Numbered from the stretch's first letter, positions 34,324-43,914 are shown. The stretch is 64,000 nt of DNA from Maricaulis alexandrii (GCF_005871165.1 NZ_SWKP01000009.1:124001-188000); one strand, 5' to 3'. Numbers and translations are program-made. Notes: generated by a model from the sequence alone, not told the origin.

Positions 34324-35270
34324 TGCGGCACCTCCACGGTTTCACGCGGTGAACCGGCGACGAAGCCGCCGGGATTGTGTTCGATCTCCGAGGCGATCCG
34401 CTCGAGCGTGGCAGCCAGCTGGCGCATGTCGGCGGAGGCCCGGTTGAGATTTTCCAGACCGTCCTGGGCAAAGGCTTCGGCGGCCGGCGTGATCGTCATC
34501 ATGAACTGGTTGGTGTTGCGCGCCGCCAGATCGACGGACAGGGCGGCCTGGCCGGTCTGGTTGACCGCCGTGGTCAGTTCCTCGTTCAGGAAGCTCTCCG
34601 CGGTCACGGCAAAGGACTGCATGGAATTGGCCGCCAGCGAGATGTCTTGCGCGGCCTGGTCCATCCGGCCCACAGCCGTCCGCATGTCATCGATCAGGGC
34701 TTCTTCCGCGCTCAGCCTTTCCGTCAGGTCGCGGACATTCGCCAGGGTCTGCGAGACCTCGTCCACATTCTGTTCGCTGAGCAGGCTGGACAGGCGGATC
34801 AGCGCCGTCTGCGCGGCGTCCAGCACGTCCTCGGAGCCTTCGAAAATGCCTTCCAGCTGGGCCCGGCGGGCATAGATTTTCGGGGGCTGGCGTCCGGGCG
34901 GGCTCAGCAGGCGCTGCGCCTCCGGCGTGCCACCGGTGATCAGGACATAGGACAGGCCGGTCAGACCCTGCGGTTCCAACTGGGCGGAACTGTCGACCCG
35001 GACCGGCGTCTGGGCCAGCACGCGGATGCGGGCAATCACCCGGCTCTGCTCGTCCAGTTCCAGCTGCGTGACCTCACCCACCTGGATACCGTTGAACCGC
35101 ACTTCACCGCTTTCGCGCAGGCCCCGGACGGGACCGTCGAAGACGATGTCGTAGAACGCATAGTCCGCGTCAAAGGAGACCTTGCCCAGCCAGAGGGCGA
35201 AAAAGCCCATCGCGGCGGCCAGCAGGACGGTGAACAGACCGACCAGGGCGTGGTGCGCTTTGGTTTCCAT
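34320..35270 (-). CDS. mlaD: MlaD/MCE-domain lipid transport protein
   Basis: The 316-residue protein has one N-terminal membrane helix (ALVGLFTVLLAAAMGFFALW), an MCE domain near residues 38-120 (FDGPVRGLRESGEVRFNGIQ, VDSSAQLEPQGLTGLSYVLI) and a long helical C-terminus. It would form the periplasmic substrate-binding hexamer of an Mla-type ABC transporter moving phospholipids between membranes. It lies 2 bp after the ATPase gene. Confidence 0.87.
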   Translation of the reverse strand: METKAHHALVGLFTVLLAAAMGFFALWLGKVSFDADYAFYDIVFDGPVRGLRESGEVRFNGIQVGEVTQLELDEQSRVIARIRVLAQTPVRVDSSAQLEPQGLTGLSYVLITGGTPEAQRLLSPPGRQPPKIYARRAQLEGIFEGSEDVLDAAQTALIRLSSLLSEQNVDEVSQTLANVRDLTERLSAEEALIDDMRTAVGRMDQAAQDISLAANSMQSFAVTAESFLNEELTTAVNQTGQAALSVDLAARNTNQFMMTITPAAEAFAQDGLENLNRASADMRQLAATLERIASEIEHNPGGFVAGSPRETVEVPQ

Positions 35271-35272
35271 GC

Positions 35273-36046
35273 CTAATTCTCCTTGCCTGCCAGTGCGGCG
35301 CGGCCCCGCGGCCCCTGGAAGTATTCATGTATCCAGGGATGCGGGTGATTTAACAACTCCCGGATCGGGGCGACAGCCTCGACCTTCTTGTCGGCCAGCA
35401 CCGCGACGCGATCACAAATCTCGTAGAGGCTGTCCAGATCGTGGGTGATCATCACCACGGTCAAGCCGAGCGCGCGCGACAATTCCAGGATCAGACTGTC
35501 AAAGGCCGCCGCCCCGATCGGGTCAAGGCCGGCCGTCGGTTCGTCCAGGAACAGGATGTCCGGATCCAGGGCCAGCGCCCGGGCAAGGGCCGCCCGCTTG
35601 CGCATCCCGCCTGACAGTTCGGAGGGAAAGCGCGAACACGCGCCCGGTTCCAGTCCGGACAGGCCGATCTTCATCGCCGCGATCTCTTCCATCAGCGAAA
35701 TCGGCATGTCGACATGCTCGCGAAGCGGCGCCATCACGTTTTCCAGCACGTTCAGCGACGTGAACAGCGCGCCGTTCTGGAACAGCACACCCCAGCGGCT
35801 GTCGACCTTGCGGCGCTGGGCCGAATTCATTTCCGACAGGCGCATCCCGTCGAGCAGGATTTCCCCGCCATCGGGCTGTTTCAGGCCCAGAATGGAATTG
35901 AGCAGCACCGTCTTGCCGGTACCCGATCCGCCGACAATGCCGAGGATTTCCCCGCGCCGCACATCCAGATCGAGATTCTCGTGCACGACATGCGGGCCGA
36001 AGGCCGAGCGGAGACCGCGCACGGAGATGAGAATGTCCTCACTCAT
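35273..36046 (-). CDS. mlaF: MlaF-type ABC transporter ATPase
   Basis: The 257-residue ATPase has Walker A VGGSGTGKTVLLNSI near residue 34, the Q-loop region VLFQNGALFTSLNV, signature LSGGMRKRAALARALA and Walker B DILFLDEPTAGLDPIG, the order and spacing of MlaF/Ttg2A. It powers lipid movement with the MlaE permease; their coding regions overlap by 4 bp. Confidence 0.92.
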   Translation of the reverse strand: MSEDILISVRGLRSAFGPHVVHENLDLDVRRGEILGIVGGSGTGKTVLLNSILGLKQPDGGEILLDGMRLSEMNSAQRRKVDSRWGVLFQNGALFTSLNVLENVMAPLREHVDMPISLMEEIAAMKIGLSGLEPGACSRFPSELSGGMRKRAALARALALDPDILFLDEPTAGLDPIGAAAFDSLILELSRALGLTVVMITHDLDSLYEICDRVAVLADKKVEAVAPIRELLNHPHPWIHEYFQGPRGRAALAGKEN

Positions 36047-37197
36047 ATGCCCAGCTCCAGATACATCATGGCGAACAGGGCCTCGAGCACGATCACGGCG
36101 AAGATGGACTGCACCACGGAGGCCGTCACACGGCGGCCCAGCGAGTTCACATCGCCCTTCACTTCCATGCCCTGACGGCAGCCGATCACGGCCACGACCA
36201 GTCCGAAGACCGGGGCCTTGGACATCCCGACCCAGAAATGGCTCCAGGGCAGTTCGGAGTGGAAGCGCGTGATGAACAGCGCCGGCGAGATGTCCTGCGC
36301 CGACCAGGCGACCAGCATGCCGCCGAAAATGCCCGAGATCATCGCCCCGAAGGTCAGGAGCGGCGCCATCAATACACAGGCCACGACGCGCGGCAGGACC
36401 AGAGCCTCATAGGGGTCCAGCCCCAGCACCCGCATGGCGTCGACTTCCTGCTGCATCTTCATCGCGCCGATGGAGGCGGTGAAGGCACTGTCGGAGCGCC
36501 CGGCCAGCATGATCGCCGTGATCAGCACGCCAAACTCGCGCAGGACCGCGATCCCGACCAGTTCCACCGTGAACACGTTGAAGCCCAGCTGACCCAGCAG
36601 GTTGGCGCCCATGAAGGCCACCACGGCCCCGATGAAGAAGGACAGGACGGCCACGATGGGCAGGGCGTTCACGCCCACCTCTTCCATCGCCCAAACGGTC
36701 GGTGTCAGGCGGAACCGCCAGGGCTGGGCCGCCGTCGAAATGGCTGTGGTCACGGTCCGCCCGAAAAAGGCAAAGGTGGCGACCGCTTCCAGATAGGCGG
36801 CTTCCAGACCGGCCCCGATCCGGGCCATGGCACTCATGAAGCCGGAAACAGGCGCCTTGGGCTGTTCGCTGATGGTCGAGCGGACCCGGACTTCATGGAT
36901 CAGCCGCCGGGCGACCGGGTGGTCGCCGGCGAAATGGAAATCGGCATCGGGATCATGGCAGGGCCGCAGGATCCGGCCGAGAATATAGGCGCCCGCCGTG
37001 TCGATCCGGCCGAGATGGGACAGGTCCAGGATCACGTTTTCGGCGTCGGCGGACCGAGCGATGCGCTTCAGCGGTGCATCCTGGGGCCCGATCGTCTCCA
37101 CCAGCCAGTCGCCATGCGCTTCCAGCACCGTCTTGCGCCCCTCTTCGCGCACGACCAGTCCGGCAGGCTCGGCTGTCTGGATGGAGTGACCCCTCAT
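36043..37197 (-). CDS. mlaE: MlaE-type permease with N-terminal STAS domain
   Basis: The 384-residue protein begins with a STAS-like domain (residues about 10-110, ENVILDLSHLGRIDTAGAYI) fused to an MlaE permease of about five helices. The permease carries EVGVNALPIVAVLSFFIGAV, VLREFGVLITAIMLAGRSDS and GAMKMQQEVDAMRVLGLDPY. In E. coli the STAS protein MlaB is separate; fusion to MlaE is common in alphaproteobacteria. I start at ATG 37197. It heads the four-gene lipid transport set. Confidence 0.9.
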   Translation of the reverse strand: MRGHSIQTAEPAGLVVREEGRKTVLEAHGDWLVETIGPQDAPLKRIARSADAENVILDLSHLGRIDTAGAYILGRILRPCHDPDADFHFAGDHPVARRLIHEVRVRSTISEQPKAPVSGFMSAMARIGAGLEAAYLEAVATFAFFGRTVTTAISTAAQPWRFRLTPTVWAMEEVGVNALPIVAVLSFFIGAVVAFMGANLLGQLGFNVFTVELVGIAVLREFGVLITAIMLAGRSDSAFTASIGAMKMQQEVDAMRVLGLDPYEALVLPRVVACVLMAPLLTFGAMISGIFGGMLVAWSAQDISPALFITRFHSELPWSHFWVGMSKAPVFGLVVAVIGCRQGMEVKGDVNSLGRRVTASVVQSIFAVIVLEALFAMMYLELGI

Positions 37198-37207
37198 GAT
37201 GTTGAGC

Positions 37208-38380
37208 CTAGTCGATTTTTTCAGGCCCGGGGAGAGCCTGTTGTCGGTAAAGAAACACTGCGGCAACAAGGCCACACAGGGCCGGAATGATCATGATCGC
37301 GAACCCGCCCGCGCCCAGCTGGGCATAGAAATAGCCGGACGCAGCCGAAGCCGCGGCCATCACCAGACCGCCCGACAGGGCCGAGTTGAGCGCCTGGGCC
37401 AGGGCTGCGTGCTCATCGGGGACATGATCCGCCGCAAATCGCAGGAAGCCGACATAGGTCGCGGCAAAGGTCAGGGCGTGCAGGCTCTGCAGGATGAACA
37501 GCGCCCAGAGCGGCGGCGACAGGGCGGTCAGCCCCCAGCGCACCACCGACCCAATGGCTCCCACGCCCAGCAGGACGGCCGGGCTCGCCCGTCCCAGCAA
37601 TCCCTTGCCGGACAGCCAGAGGAAAGCGATTTCCACGACCACGCCGGACGCCCAGAGCGCCCCGATCGCCGTGCCGGAGAATCCTTGCTCGCTCCAGGCC
37701 TTGGCCGAAAAGGCGTAGTAGAAACCGTGCCCGGCCTGGACCATGGCCGAGGCCAGCAGGGCCAGACCCAGCGGGCCGGCCAGCATGACCAGAAGACGGC
37801 CGATATCCCCCTTGCCCGGCGCCTGGGCTTCCTCGCGCCGGCCTTCCGGCAGCCAGGCCGCCGCCAGCGCCAGCAGGCCGGCCGCCAGGATCAGCCAGGC
37901 GAGGATGCTCTGTGTGCCCAGACGGTCGATCAGGAAACCGGCCGTGAAATTGGCGACGATGAACATGGCCGAGCCGAAGGCGCGGACCGGTCCGAACGAG
38001 AAGGCGCCGCCCCGCGCCGAGCGGATGGCGAAGGCGTCGATGACCGGGATCTGGCCGAAAACGAGGGCACCGGACAGGAAGGACAGGACCAGCAGCACCC
38101 AGGGCAGAGAGGACGCCCCGTGCAGGCCGAACACGACAACACAGCCAATGGCAAAGGCCAGGATCGGGTCCCGGCGCCGGATGGCCGTATCCGACCAGCG
38201 CGCGCCAATGGGCGAGACCAGGGTCCGACCGGCCATGCCCGCCGCAACGATCCAGCCGATCCATTCCGGTGACAGGCCCTGCCCGTCCAGCCATTGAGGG
38301 AAATAGGGCAGGAAACAGCCCAGCAGCAGGTAAAAGGCCCCGTAATAGCCGGCGAAACGGAAGGCGGGTGTGCGGATCAT
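37208..38380 (-). CDS. MFS transporter, HcaT/LacY-like group
   Basis: The 390-residue permease has 12 predicted helices, opening FAGYYGAFYLLLGCFLPYFP, with the MFS loop region WSDTAIRRRDPILAF near residue 75. The pattern fits the MFS_1-like/3-phenylpropionate (HcaT) and nucleoside-symporter group. The substrate is unknown. I start at ATG 38380. It lies 10 bp upstream of the mlaE-like start on the same strand but probably has its own role. Confidence 0.75.
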   Translation of the reverse strand: MIRTPAFRFAGYYGAFYLLLGCFLPYFPQWLDGQGLSPEWIGWIVAAGMAGRTLVSPIGARWSDTAIRRRDPILAFAIGCVVVFGLHGASSLPWVLLVLSFLSGALVFGQIPVIDAFAIRSARGGAFSFGPVRAFGSAMFIVANFTAGFLIDRLGTQSILAWLILAAGLLALAAAWLPEGRREEAQAPGKGDIGRLLVMLAGPLGLALLASAMVQAGHGFYYAFSAKAWSEQGFSGTAIGALWASGVVVEIAFLWLSGKGLLGRASPAVLLGVGAIGSVVRWGLTALSPPLWALFILQSLHALTFAATYVGFLRFAADHVPDEHAALAQALNSALSGGLVMAAASAASGYFYAQLGAGGFAIMIIPALCGLVAAVFLYRQQALPGPEKID

Positions 38381-38473
38381 GTCGAACCTGTACCTCGAAA
38401 AGCGGGTCTGCGGCTGCGCGGGTCGTACTGCTTGGCGAACACTGTTCACTTGTATAGGTTCGCCCGGCATTGA

Positions 38474-39796
38474 ATGACACAGCCGGAATCACGCGTCATG
38501 GGCCCAGATACCCTTGTTTCCACAAGGCCGGAAGAGAAAGCCGATGCCGCGCCGGTCCGGCCCTTGCGGGTTCTGGTCACCGGCTATCGTTCCCACCCCC
38601 ATGTCGGCGGTCAGGGCGTCTATATCCGCGAGCTCACCAACGGGCTTCTGGCCCTCGGCCACCAGGTCTCCGTCGCCTCCGGTCCGCCCTATCCCGAACT
38701 CGACCCGGCCGTGGAGCTGATCAAGCTGCCCTCGCTCGACCTGTTCGCCGAGAAAAACGCCTTCCTCGCCCTGCGACCCCGCCATCTGAAATCCTGGGCT
38801 GATCTGTCCGAATGGCTGTCGCACAATTCCGGCGCTTTCGGCGAACTCTACGCCTTTGGCCGCCGCCTCGACAATTTCTTGGCGCGCGAAGGCCACCGGT
38901 TTGATGTGGTCCACGACAACCAAACCCTCTCGACGCCCTTCCTTCGGATCCAGAAACGCCTGCCGGTCGTGACCACGATCCACCACCCGATCTCGATCGA
39001 CCGGGAATATGCCGTCGCAGCGGGCCGCAAATGGTGGGAACCGCTGATGACACGGCGCTGGTACCATTTTGTCGGCATGCAGGCGCGTACAGCGACCCGT
39101 CTTGATCGCCTTCTGGCCGTGTCGCAGGCCGCCCGTGATACCCATTCGGACCATTATGGAGTCGATCCCGCACGCGTCAGGGTCGCTTGGAACGGCATTG
39201 ATCACGATGTTTTCTACCCGGACAGTGCCGTCGAACGCGAAACCGGACTGATCGTCACGACCGCCAGCGCCGACGTCCCGATCAAGGGCCTCGACGTCCT
39301 GATCGACGCCCTCGCCCGCGTCGCCGCCGCTCGTCCGAAGGCGCGCCTGCACATTGTCGGCCAGCTGCGCGACGGGCCCGCCAAGCGCCAGATCGAGGCC
39401 CATGGCCTGGCCGGTCGCATCACCACCTCGCACAATTTGTCCCGCGAAGACGTCGCCGATCTCTATCGACGCGCCCATATCGTGGCCTGCCCGGCCCGCT
39501 TCGAAGGCTTTGGCTTCCCGGCCGCCGAAGCCATGGCCTGCGGTGCAGCTGTTGTCTCCAGCGATGGTGGGGCTCTGCCGGAAGTCGTTGGAAAGGCTGG
39601 CCTTGTCGCGCCTGTCGGCGATGCCGGCGCGATGGCCGACCATTTGGGACGCCTGCTCGACACGCCCGCTGAAGCCGCCCGCCTGGGCGAGCAGGCCGCC
39701 GCCCGGGCCCGCGCCGAATTCAACTGGTCCGCCCACGCCCTGGCCGCCTCCCGCCTCTATGCCGAAGCCCTTGCCGAACGGAATACCGCCTCATGA
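38474..39796 (+). CDS. GT4-family glycosyltransferase
   Basis: The 440-residue enzyme has a GT-B fold. The N-domain begins LRVLVTGYRSHPHVGGQGVY with the donor-side glycine loop, and the C-domain has the GT4 Ex7E block CPARFEGFGFPAAEAMACGA near residues 335-355 and VVSSDGGALPEVVG. It would transfer a sugar from a nucleotide donor to a lipid or glycan. It begins a tight three-gene set with a methyltransferase and a cyclase-fold protein (4-bp and 1-bp overlaps). The acceptor is unknown. Confidence 0.87.
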   Translation: MTQPESRVMGPDTLVSTRPEEKADAAPVRPLRVLVTGYRSHPHVGGQGVYIRELTNGLLALGHQVSVASGPPYPELDPAVELIKLPSLDLFAEKNAFLALRPRHLKSWADLSEWLSHNSGAFGELYAFGRRLDNFLAREGHRFDVVHDNQTLSTPFLRIQKRLPVVTTIHHPISIDREYAVAAGRKWWEPLMTRRWYHFVGMQARTATRLDRLLAVSQAARDTHSDHYGVDPARVRVAWNGIDHDVFYPDSAVERETGLIVTTASADVPIKGLDVLIDALARVAAARPKARLHIVGQLRDGPAKRQIEAHGLAGRITTSHNLSREDVADLYRRAHIVACPARFEGFGFPAAEAMACGAAVVSSDGGALPEVVGKAGLVAPVGDAGAMADHLGRLLDTPAEAARLGEQAAARARAEFNWSAHALAASRLYAEALAERNTAS

Positions 39797-40512
39797 TGAC
39801 GATCCGCCTCGACCCGATGCAACTCGAGCCGGGCCAGCGCGTGCTGGATCTGGGCTGCGGTCATGGCCGGCATCTGCATGCGGTCTACTGGGACCGCACG
39901 CCCGTCCTCGCGGTCGGGGTCGATCTGGGCCATGAAAACTGCGTCATCGCGCTGGACAAATTCTTCGAACTGCCGCCGCCGGAACCCGAATCCGACCTGC
40001 GCGGGGCCGTCCTGTCGGCCGGCAATGCCGAGACTTTGCCCTTTGAAGACAACACGTTCGACCGGATCATCTGCTCCGAGGTCCTCGAGCATGTCCCCGA
40101 CCCGGACCTCGTCCTGGCCGAGATCAGCCGCATCCTGAAGCCCGGCGGCATTTTCGTCGCTTCCGTGCCGCGCTACTGGCCGGAAAAAATCTGCTGGTAC
40201 CTGGCCCCCGCCTATCCGCGCGAACCGGGCGGGCATGTCCGCATCTTCCGTCCCAACGCGCTCAAGGCCGCCGTCGAGAAACACGGTTTCCGCCGCTATC
40301 TGCGCCATTGGGCGCACGGCCTGCACAGCCCCTATTGGTGGCTGCAATGCGCCCTGTGGGACACGCGGGAGACCAGTTTCCTGGTCCGCCAATACCGCAA
40401 ATTCCTGGAATGGGATCTGATGAAGCAGCCCTGGCTGACCCGCACGCTGGAAGCCGTGCTCAACCCGATCATGGGCAAATCCGTCGTCATGTATTTCCGG
40501 AAGACGGCCTGA
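39793..40512 (+). CDS. Class I SAM-dependent methyltransferase
   Basis: The 239-residue protein has motif I VLDLGCGHGRHLHAVYW near residue 18, a motif II/III region AGNAETLPFEDNTFDRIICS and EVLEHVPDPDLVLAEISRIL, the UbiE/Methyltransf_11 pattern. It overlaps the glycosyltransferase gene by 4 bp and the next gene by 1 bp, so it acts with them on a shared product. The site of methylation cannot be told. Confidence 0.85.
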   Translation: MMTIRLDPMQLEPGQRVLDLGCGHGRHLHAVYWDRTPVLAVGVDLGHENCVIALDKFFELPPPEPESDLRGAVLSAGNAETLPFEDNTFDRIICSEVLEHVPDPDLVLAEISRILKPGGIFVASVPRYWPEKICWYLAPAYPREPGGHVRIFRPNALKAAVEKHGFRRYLRHWAHGLHSPYWWLQCALWDTRETSFLVRQYRKFLEWDLMKQPWLTRTLEAVLNPIMGKSVVMYFRKTA

Positions 40513-41609
40513 TGGCCAAGCTCGTCGATATCCAGGCCTGCGCCCGCCACATCGAAAGCCTGCAACAGGCGGACGGGTCCATTCCCTGGATCGAGGCGGG
40601 GATCTGGGATGCCTGGAACCATGGCGAGGCGGTCATGGGCCTGGCCATTGCCGGCCGGCGGAGTGCGACACTCAAGGCGCTGGGTTGTCTGGTTGAACGC
40701 CAGGCCGCCGATGGCAGCTGGCTGGGTGATCTCGGCGCCTCCGTCCCGCTGGACGCGGCCAATAAGCGCCTGGCGCCCGATCACCCCGAACAGGCTCGCG
40801 ACACCAACTTCACCGGCTATGCCGCGGTCACGGTCCTGCGCAGCCTTCTGGCCCTGGAAGCCCTGTCGGAACTGCCGCGCTACTGGCCGATGGTGCAAGC
40901 CGCGATGGGTTTCATCCTCGCCCACCAGACCCGCCATGGCGACATTGTCTGGAGCGGGGTCGAGCCCGGCACGGACCTCAATGGCACCGACAGTCTGCGC
41001 GCCGGAAATGCCAGCCTCTACAAGGCGCTCGAATGCGCCATCCTGATGGGACGCCTGATGGGCGAGGATGTCAGCGTCTGGATCGAGGCGCGCCGCCGCA
41101 TCGGCGATGTCCTGCGCGAAAATGATGCCCGGTTCGACCGGACCGGCACGGACCGGCGCCGCTATGCCATGGACTGGTATTATCCCGTCCTGGCCGGCGT
41201 GATCCGCGGCGAGGCCGCCCGCGCCCGCCTCTATGCCCGCTGGAACGACTTCGTGGAGCCGGGTCTGGGTTGCCGCTGCGTCTCCGACCAGCCCTGGGTC
41301 ACCGCTGCAGAAACCGCCGAACTCGCCCTCGCCTGCCTCGCGGCGGGCAAGCCGGACCAGGCGCGCGAGCTGATCGCCAACCTGTCCCCGCTGCGCGCGA
41401 AACAGGGCGGTTACTGGATGGGCTGGCAATTCGAGGAAAGCATTGTCTGGCCCTTCGAACGTCCCAGCTGGACGTCCGGCGCCCTGATCATGGCCGCGGA
41501 TGCCCTGGACGGGCTCAGCCCGGGCTCGGATCTGCTGATCCGCAACTGGGTCTCCGAAGCGCCGGCTAAGGCAGGCGGCGAAGCACTTCCAGCGTTCCTG
41601 TCCGGCTGA
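40512..41609 (+). CDS. Terpenoid-cyclase/prenyltransferase-fold protein of unknown function
   Basis: The 365-residue protein is built from alpha/alpha-barrel repeats with QQADGSIPWIEAGIWDAWNH near residue 17, a second QAADGSWLG repeat and a late QGGYWMGWQFEESIVWPFER. QxxDGSW-like motifs are typical of squalene-hopene cyclase and prenyltransferase-beta folds, but the DxDD and other catalytic acids of those enzymes are not evident. In this family the proteins are often called prenyltransferase-like. Its last 44 bp overlap the 3' end of the convergent methyltransferase gene. Confidence 0.65.
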   Translation: MAKLVDIQACARHIESLQQADGSIPWIEAGIWDAWNHGEAVMGLAIAGRRSATLKALGCLVERQAADGSWLGDLGASVPLDAANKRLAPDHPEQARDTNFTGYAAVTVLRSLLALEALSELPRYWPMVQAAMGFILAHQTRHGDIVWSGVEPGTDLNGTDSLRAGNASLYKALECAILMGRLMGEDVSVWIEARRRIGDVLRENDARFDRTGTDRRRYAMDWYYPVLAGVIRGEAARARLYARWNDFVEPGLGCRCVSDQPWVTAAETAELALACLAAGKPDQARELIANLSPLRAKQGGYWMGWQFEESIVWPFERPSWTSGALIMAADALDGLSPGSDLLIRNWVSEAPAKAGGEALPAFLSG

Positions 41610-42171
41610 CCTGTTCGAACAGGCCGGAGGCCACGGCCAGTTTCCAGATTTCATAGGGCGGACGGCCACCATCTTCCGGATTGGGGAAGACGTCATGGAT
41701 GGCCAGCAGGCCGCCCGGCATGACCTTGGACGCCCAGCCGCGATAGTCGGCCAGGGCAGCATCCATGGAATGTCCGCCATCGATGAAGACCATGCCCAGC
41801 GGCGTCGTCCAGTGCGCGGCGACCGTCTTGGACGTGCCGATCACCGGGATGACGCAATCTTCCAGTCCGGCCTTGAACAGGGTCTCGCGCAGGGCCGGCA
41901 GCGTCTCCACCACGCCCAGGTCGGCATTGTAGAGCTCGGGATCATGATAGCCCTCGCCGGGCTGGTGTTCCTCGGATCCGCGATGATGGTCCAGCGTGAA
42001 CAGGACCCGGCCCGCCTCACGGACCGCCGGTCCCAGATAGAGGGCCGACTTGCCGCAATAGGTGCCGATCTCCAGCACCGGGCCCAGCCGGGCCGCCTCG
42101 CGGGCATAGCGCGCCAGCGCCTCGCCTTCCACGGGATCGAGGAAGCCTTTCACTTCATCGGGATGGAGCAT
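41566..42171 (-). CDS. Class I SAM-dependent methyltransferase (Methyltransf_24 type)
   Basis: The 201-residue protein has motif I LGPVLEIGTYCGKSALYLG near residue 32, LFTLDHHRGSEEHQPGEGYH, and GMVFIDGGHSMDAALADYRG with the conserved Asp-Gly-Gly-His. The form resembles CmcI/macrocin-type O-methyltransferases. It faces the glycosyltransferase set with a 44-bp tail-to-tail coding overlap and is preceded on its own strand by the lipoprotein gene, whose frame begins upstream at 42839. Confidence 0.82.
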   Translation of the reverse strand: MLHPDEVKGFLDPVEGEALARYAREAARLGPVLEIGTYCGKSALYLGPAVREAGRVLFTLDHHRGSEEHQPGEGYHDPELYNADLGVVETLPALRETLFKAGLEDCVIPVIGTSKTVAAHWTTPLGMVFIDGGHSMDAALADYRGWASKVMPGGLLAIHDVFPNPEDGGRPPYEIWKLAVASGLFEQVSRTGTLEVLRRLP

Positions 42172-42839
42172 CAGGACAGTCCGGCCGGCGCCTGGAAATC
42201 CCGGCGCAATTGCGCCAATTCATCGGCCCGCTGGCGCAAAGCATCGGCCCGTCCCGCCAGAAGGTCGCGATCCACATTCAGCGCCGCCAGCTGGTCGCCA
42301 TCCGTATCCGCCGGCAAGGCGGCAATCACGGTGTCGAACAGGGCCAGAGTGTCGCGGGTCTGCGTCAGGGCGGTTTCGGCATGTCCCAGGCTGCGGCTCA
42401 GCGCATTGCGAGAGGCTCCGCTCTGCACGGCGACCAGGGCCTGGGCCGCGGCATCCACATCGCTCGCCAGGGCATAGGCCTGCCGCAGCTCGACCGACAG
42501 GGTCGTCACCAGCGCGGCATCATGCAGCGCGTCAATGTCATGGGCGTCCAGATAGCGGGCGATGCCGGCATCGCTGTGCGAGGGTTCAGCGTCATCCGTG
42601 TCGCCGCCCATGCCGACCCAGCGCATCGCGGCCTGCATGGCGCTTTCATCGGCAATCCAGCCCAGTTCGCGGGCGGTTTCGTCCAGATGATTGGCGGCGC
42701 GAGCCAGGTCACCATGGGCCGGTGTCATCTGGCTGATATCGCTGTCGGAGCGGGCCGAAACGGAAATCGGCGCACTGGCGCAGCCGGCGATCATGAAAGT
42801 CGCAGCAGCAGCCACACATACGAACCGAAAAGCGGTCAT
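42171..42839 (-). CDS. Lipoprotein of unknown function, helical
   Basis: The 222-residue protein has a lipobox signal (AAAATFMIAGCASAP, Cys near residue 20), then an all-helical body with little aromatic content, including ALSRSLGHAETALTQTRDTL and DQLAALNVDRDLLAGRADAL. No family is recognised. Its TGA overlaps the start of the methyltransferase by one base, so the two genes form a unit on this strand. Confidence 0.72.
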   Translation of the reverse strand: MTAFRFVCVAAAATFMIAGCASAPISVSARSDSDISQMTPAHGDLARAANHLDETARELGWIADESAMQAAMRWVGMGGDTDDAEPSHSDAGIARYLDAHDIDALHDAALVTTLSVELRQAYALASDVDAAAQALVAVQSGASRNALSRSLGHAETALTQTRDTLALFDTVIAALPADTDGDQLAALNVDRDLLAGRADALRQRADELAQLRRDFQAPAGLS

Positions 42840-42948
42840 TTTGTCCCGTTATCGTAGATTTGCCCCAATCCTCGGCGAGGATATCGGGATCATTGGCCTT
42901 AGGCTATCGTTTATTGCGTTTACGAGCCGCTAACATCACACTGACCCC

Positions 42949-43914
42949 ATGGACGCTTCCTACACACGACGCCTGCTCTATCCGCCGATCCGTCCCTTGC
43001 AGAGCTTCCACCTGCCGGTCGGCGACGGACATGAACTCTATGTCGAGGAATGCGGACGGCCTGACGGCATCCCGGTCGTGACCCTCCATGGCGGGCCCGG
43101 AGGCGGCGTTTCACCCGCCCTGCGGCGCTTCTTCGACCCGCGGCGCTACCGGATCATCCTGTTCGACCAGCGCGGCTGCGGCCGGTCCACGCCGCACGGC
43201 TCGCTGGAGAACAACACGACCCAGAAGCTGATCGAGGATATCGAAAAGATCCGCGTCCACATGGGGGTGGACCAATGGCTCGTCTTTGGCGGCTCCTGGG
43301 GGGCGACCCTGTCCCTGGCCTATGCGCGGGCGCATCCGGACCGTTGCCTGGGCCTGGTCCTGCGCGGCGTCTTCCTGTGCACCCAGATCGAGCTGGACTG
43401 GTTCTATCGCCAGGGGGCCAACATGCTCTTCCCGGACGCTTGGGAGCGCCTGGTTGATCCGCTCGCGCCGGAAGAACGTGATGACATCATCAAGGCCTAT
43501 TACGAACGCCTGGCCGAACCCGATCTGGTTCGCCGGCGTCCCGATGCCCTGGCCTGGGCGCGCTGGGAGAGTGCACTGATTTCCATGGCCGGGGACCCCT
43601 CGGCGCCGCTCGCCGATCCGATCCGGGCCGACGCGCTGGCGCGGCTGGAAACCCACTACTTCCTGCACAAGGGCTTTTTCGAGCGTGACGGCATCCTGCT
43701 GGAGGATGCCGACCGCTATAATCACCTGCCCGGTGTGATCGTGCAGGGGCGGTATGACGTCGTCACTCCGCCCCGCTCAGCCTGGGCTCTGGCCCGGGCC
43801 TGGCCTCGCGCCCGCCTGCAAATGATCGGCGATGCCGGTCATGCCGCAGGCGAGCCGGGCGTGGTGGACGCGCTGGTCCGCGCCACCGACGCCTTCGCGA
43901 CCCGTCTGACCTAG
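42949..43914 (+). CDS. pip: Proline iminopeptidase
   Basis: The 321-residue alpha/beta hydrolase has HGGPGGGVSPALRRFFDPRR (oxyanion loop) near residue 45, FDQRGCGRSTPHGSLENNTT, and the nucleophile elbow FGGSWGATLSLAYA near residue 110. The Asp in VQGRYDVVTPP and the His in IGDAGHAAGEP complete the triad. Length and motifs fit the S33 proline iminopeptidases that remove N-terminal Pro. It ends in a shared CTAG with the converging symporter gene. Confidence 0.92.
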   Translation: MDASYTRRLLYPPIRPLQSFHLPVGDGHELYVEECGRPDGIPVVTLHGGPGGGVSPALRRFFDPRRYRIILFDQRGCGRSTPHGSLENNTTQKLIEDIEKIRVHMGVDQWLVFGGSWGATLSLAYARAHPDRCLGLVLRGVFLCTQIELDWFYRQGANMLFPDAWERLVDPLAPEERDDIIKAYYERLAEPDLVRRRPDALAWARWESALISMAGDPSAPLADPIRADALARLETHYFLHKGFFERDGILLEDADRYNHLPGVIVQGRYDVVTPPRSAWALARAWPRARLQMIGDAGHAAGEPGVVDALVRATDAFATRLT

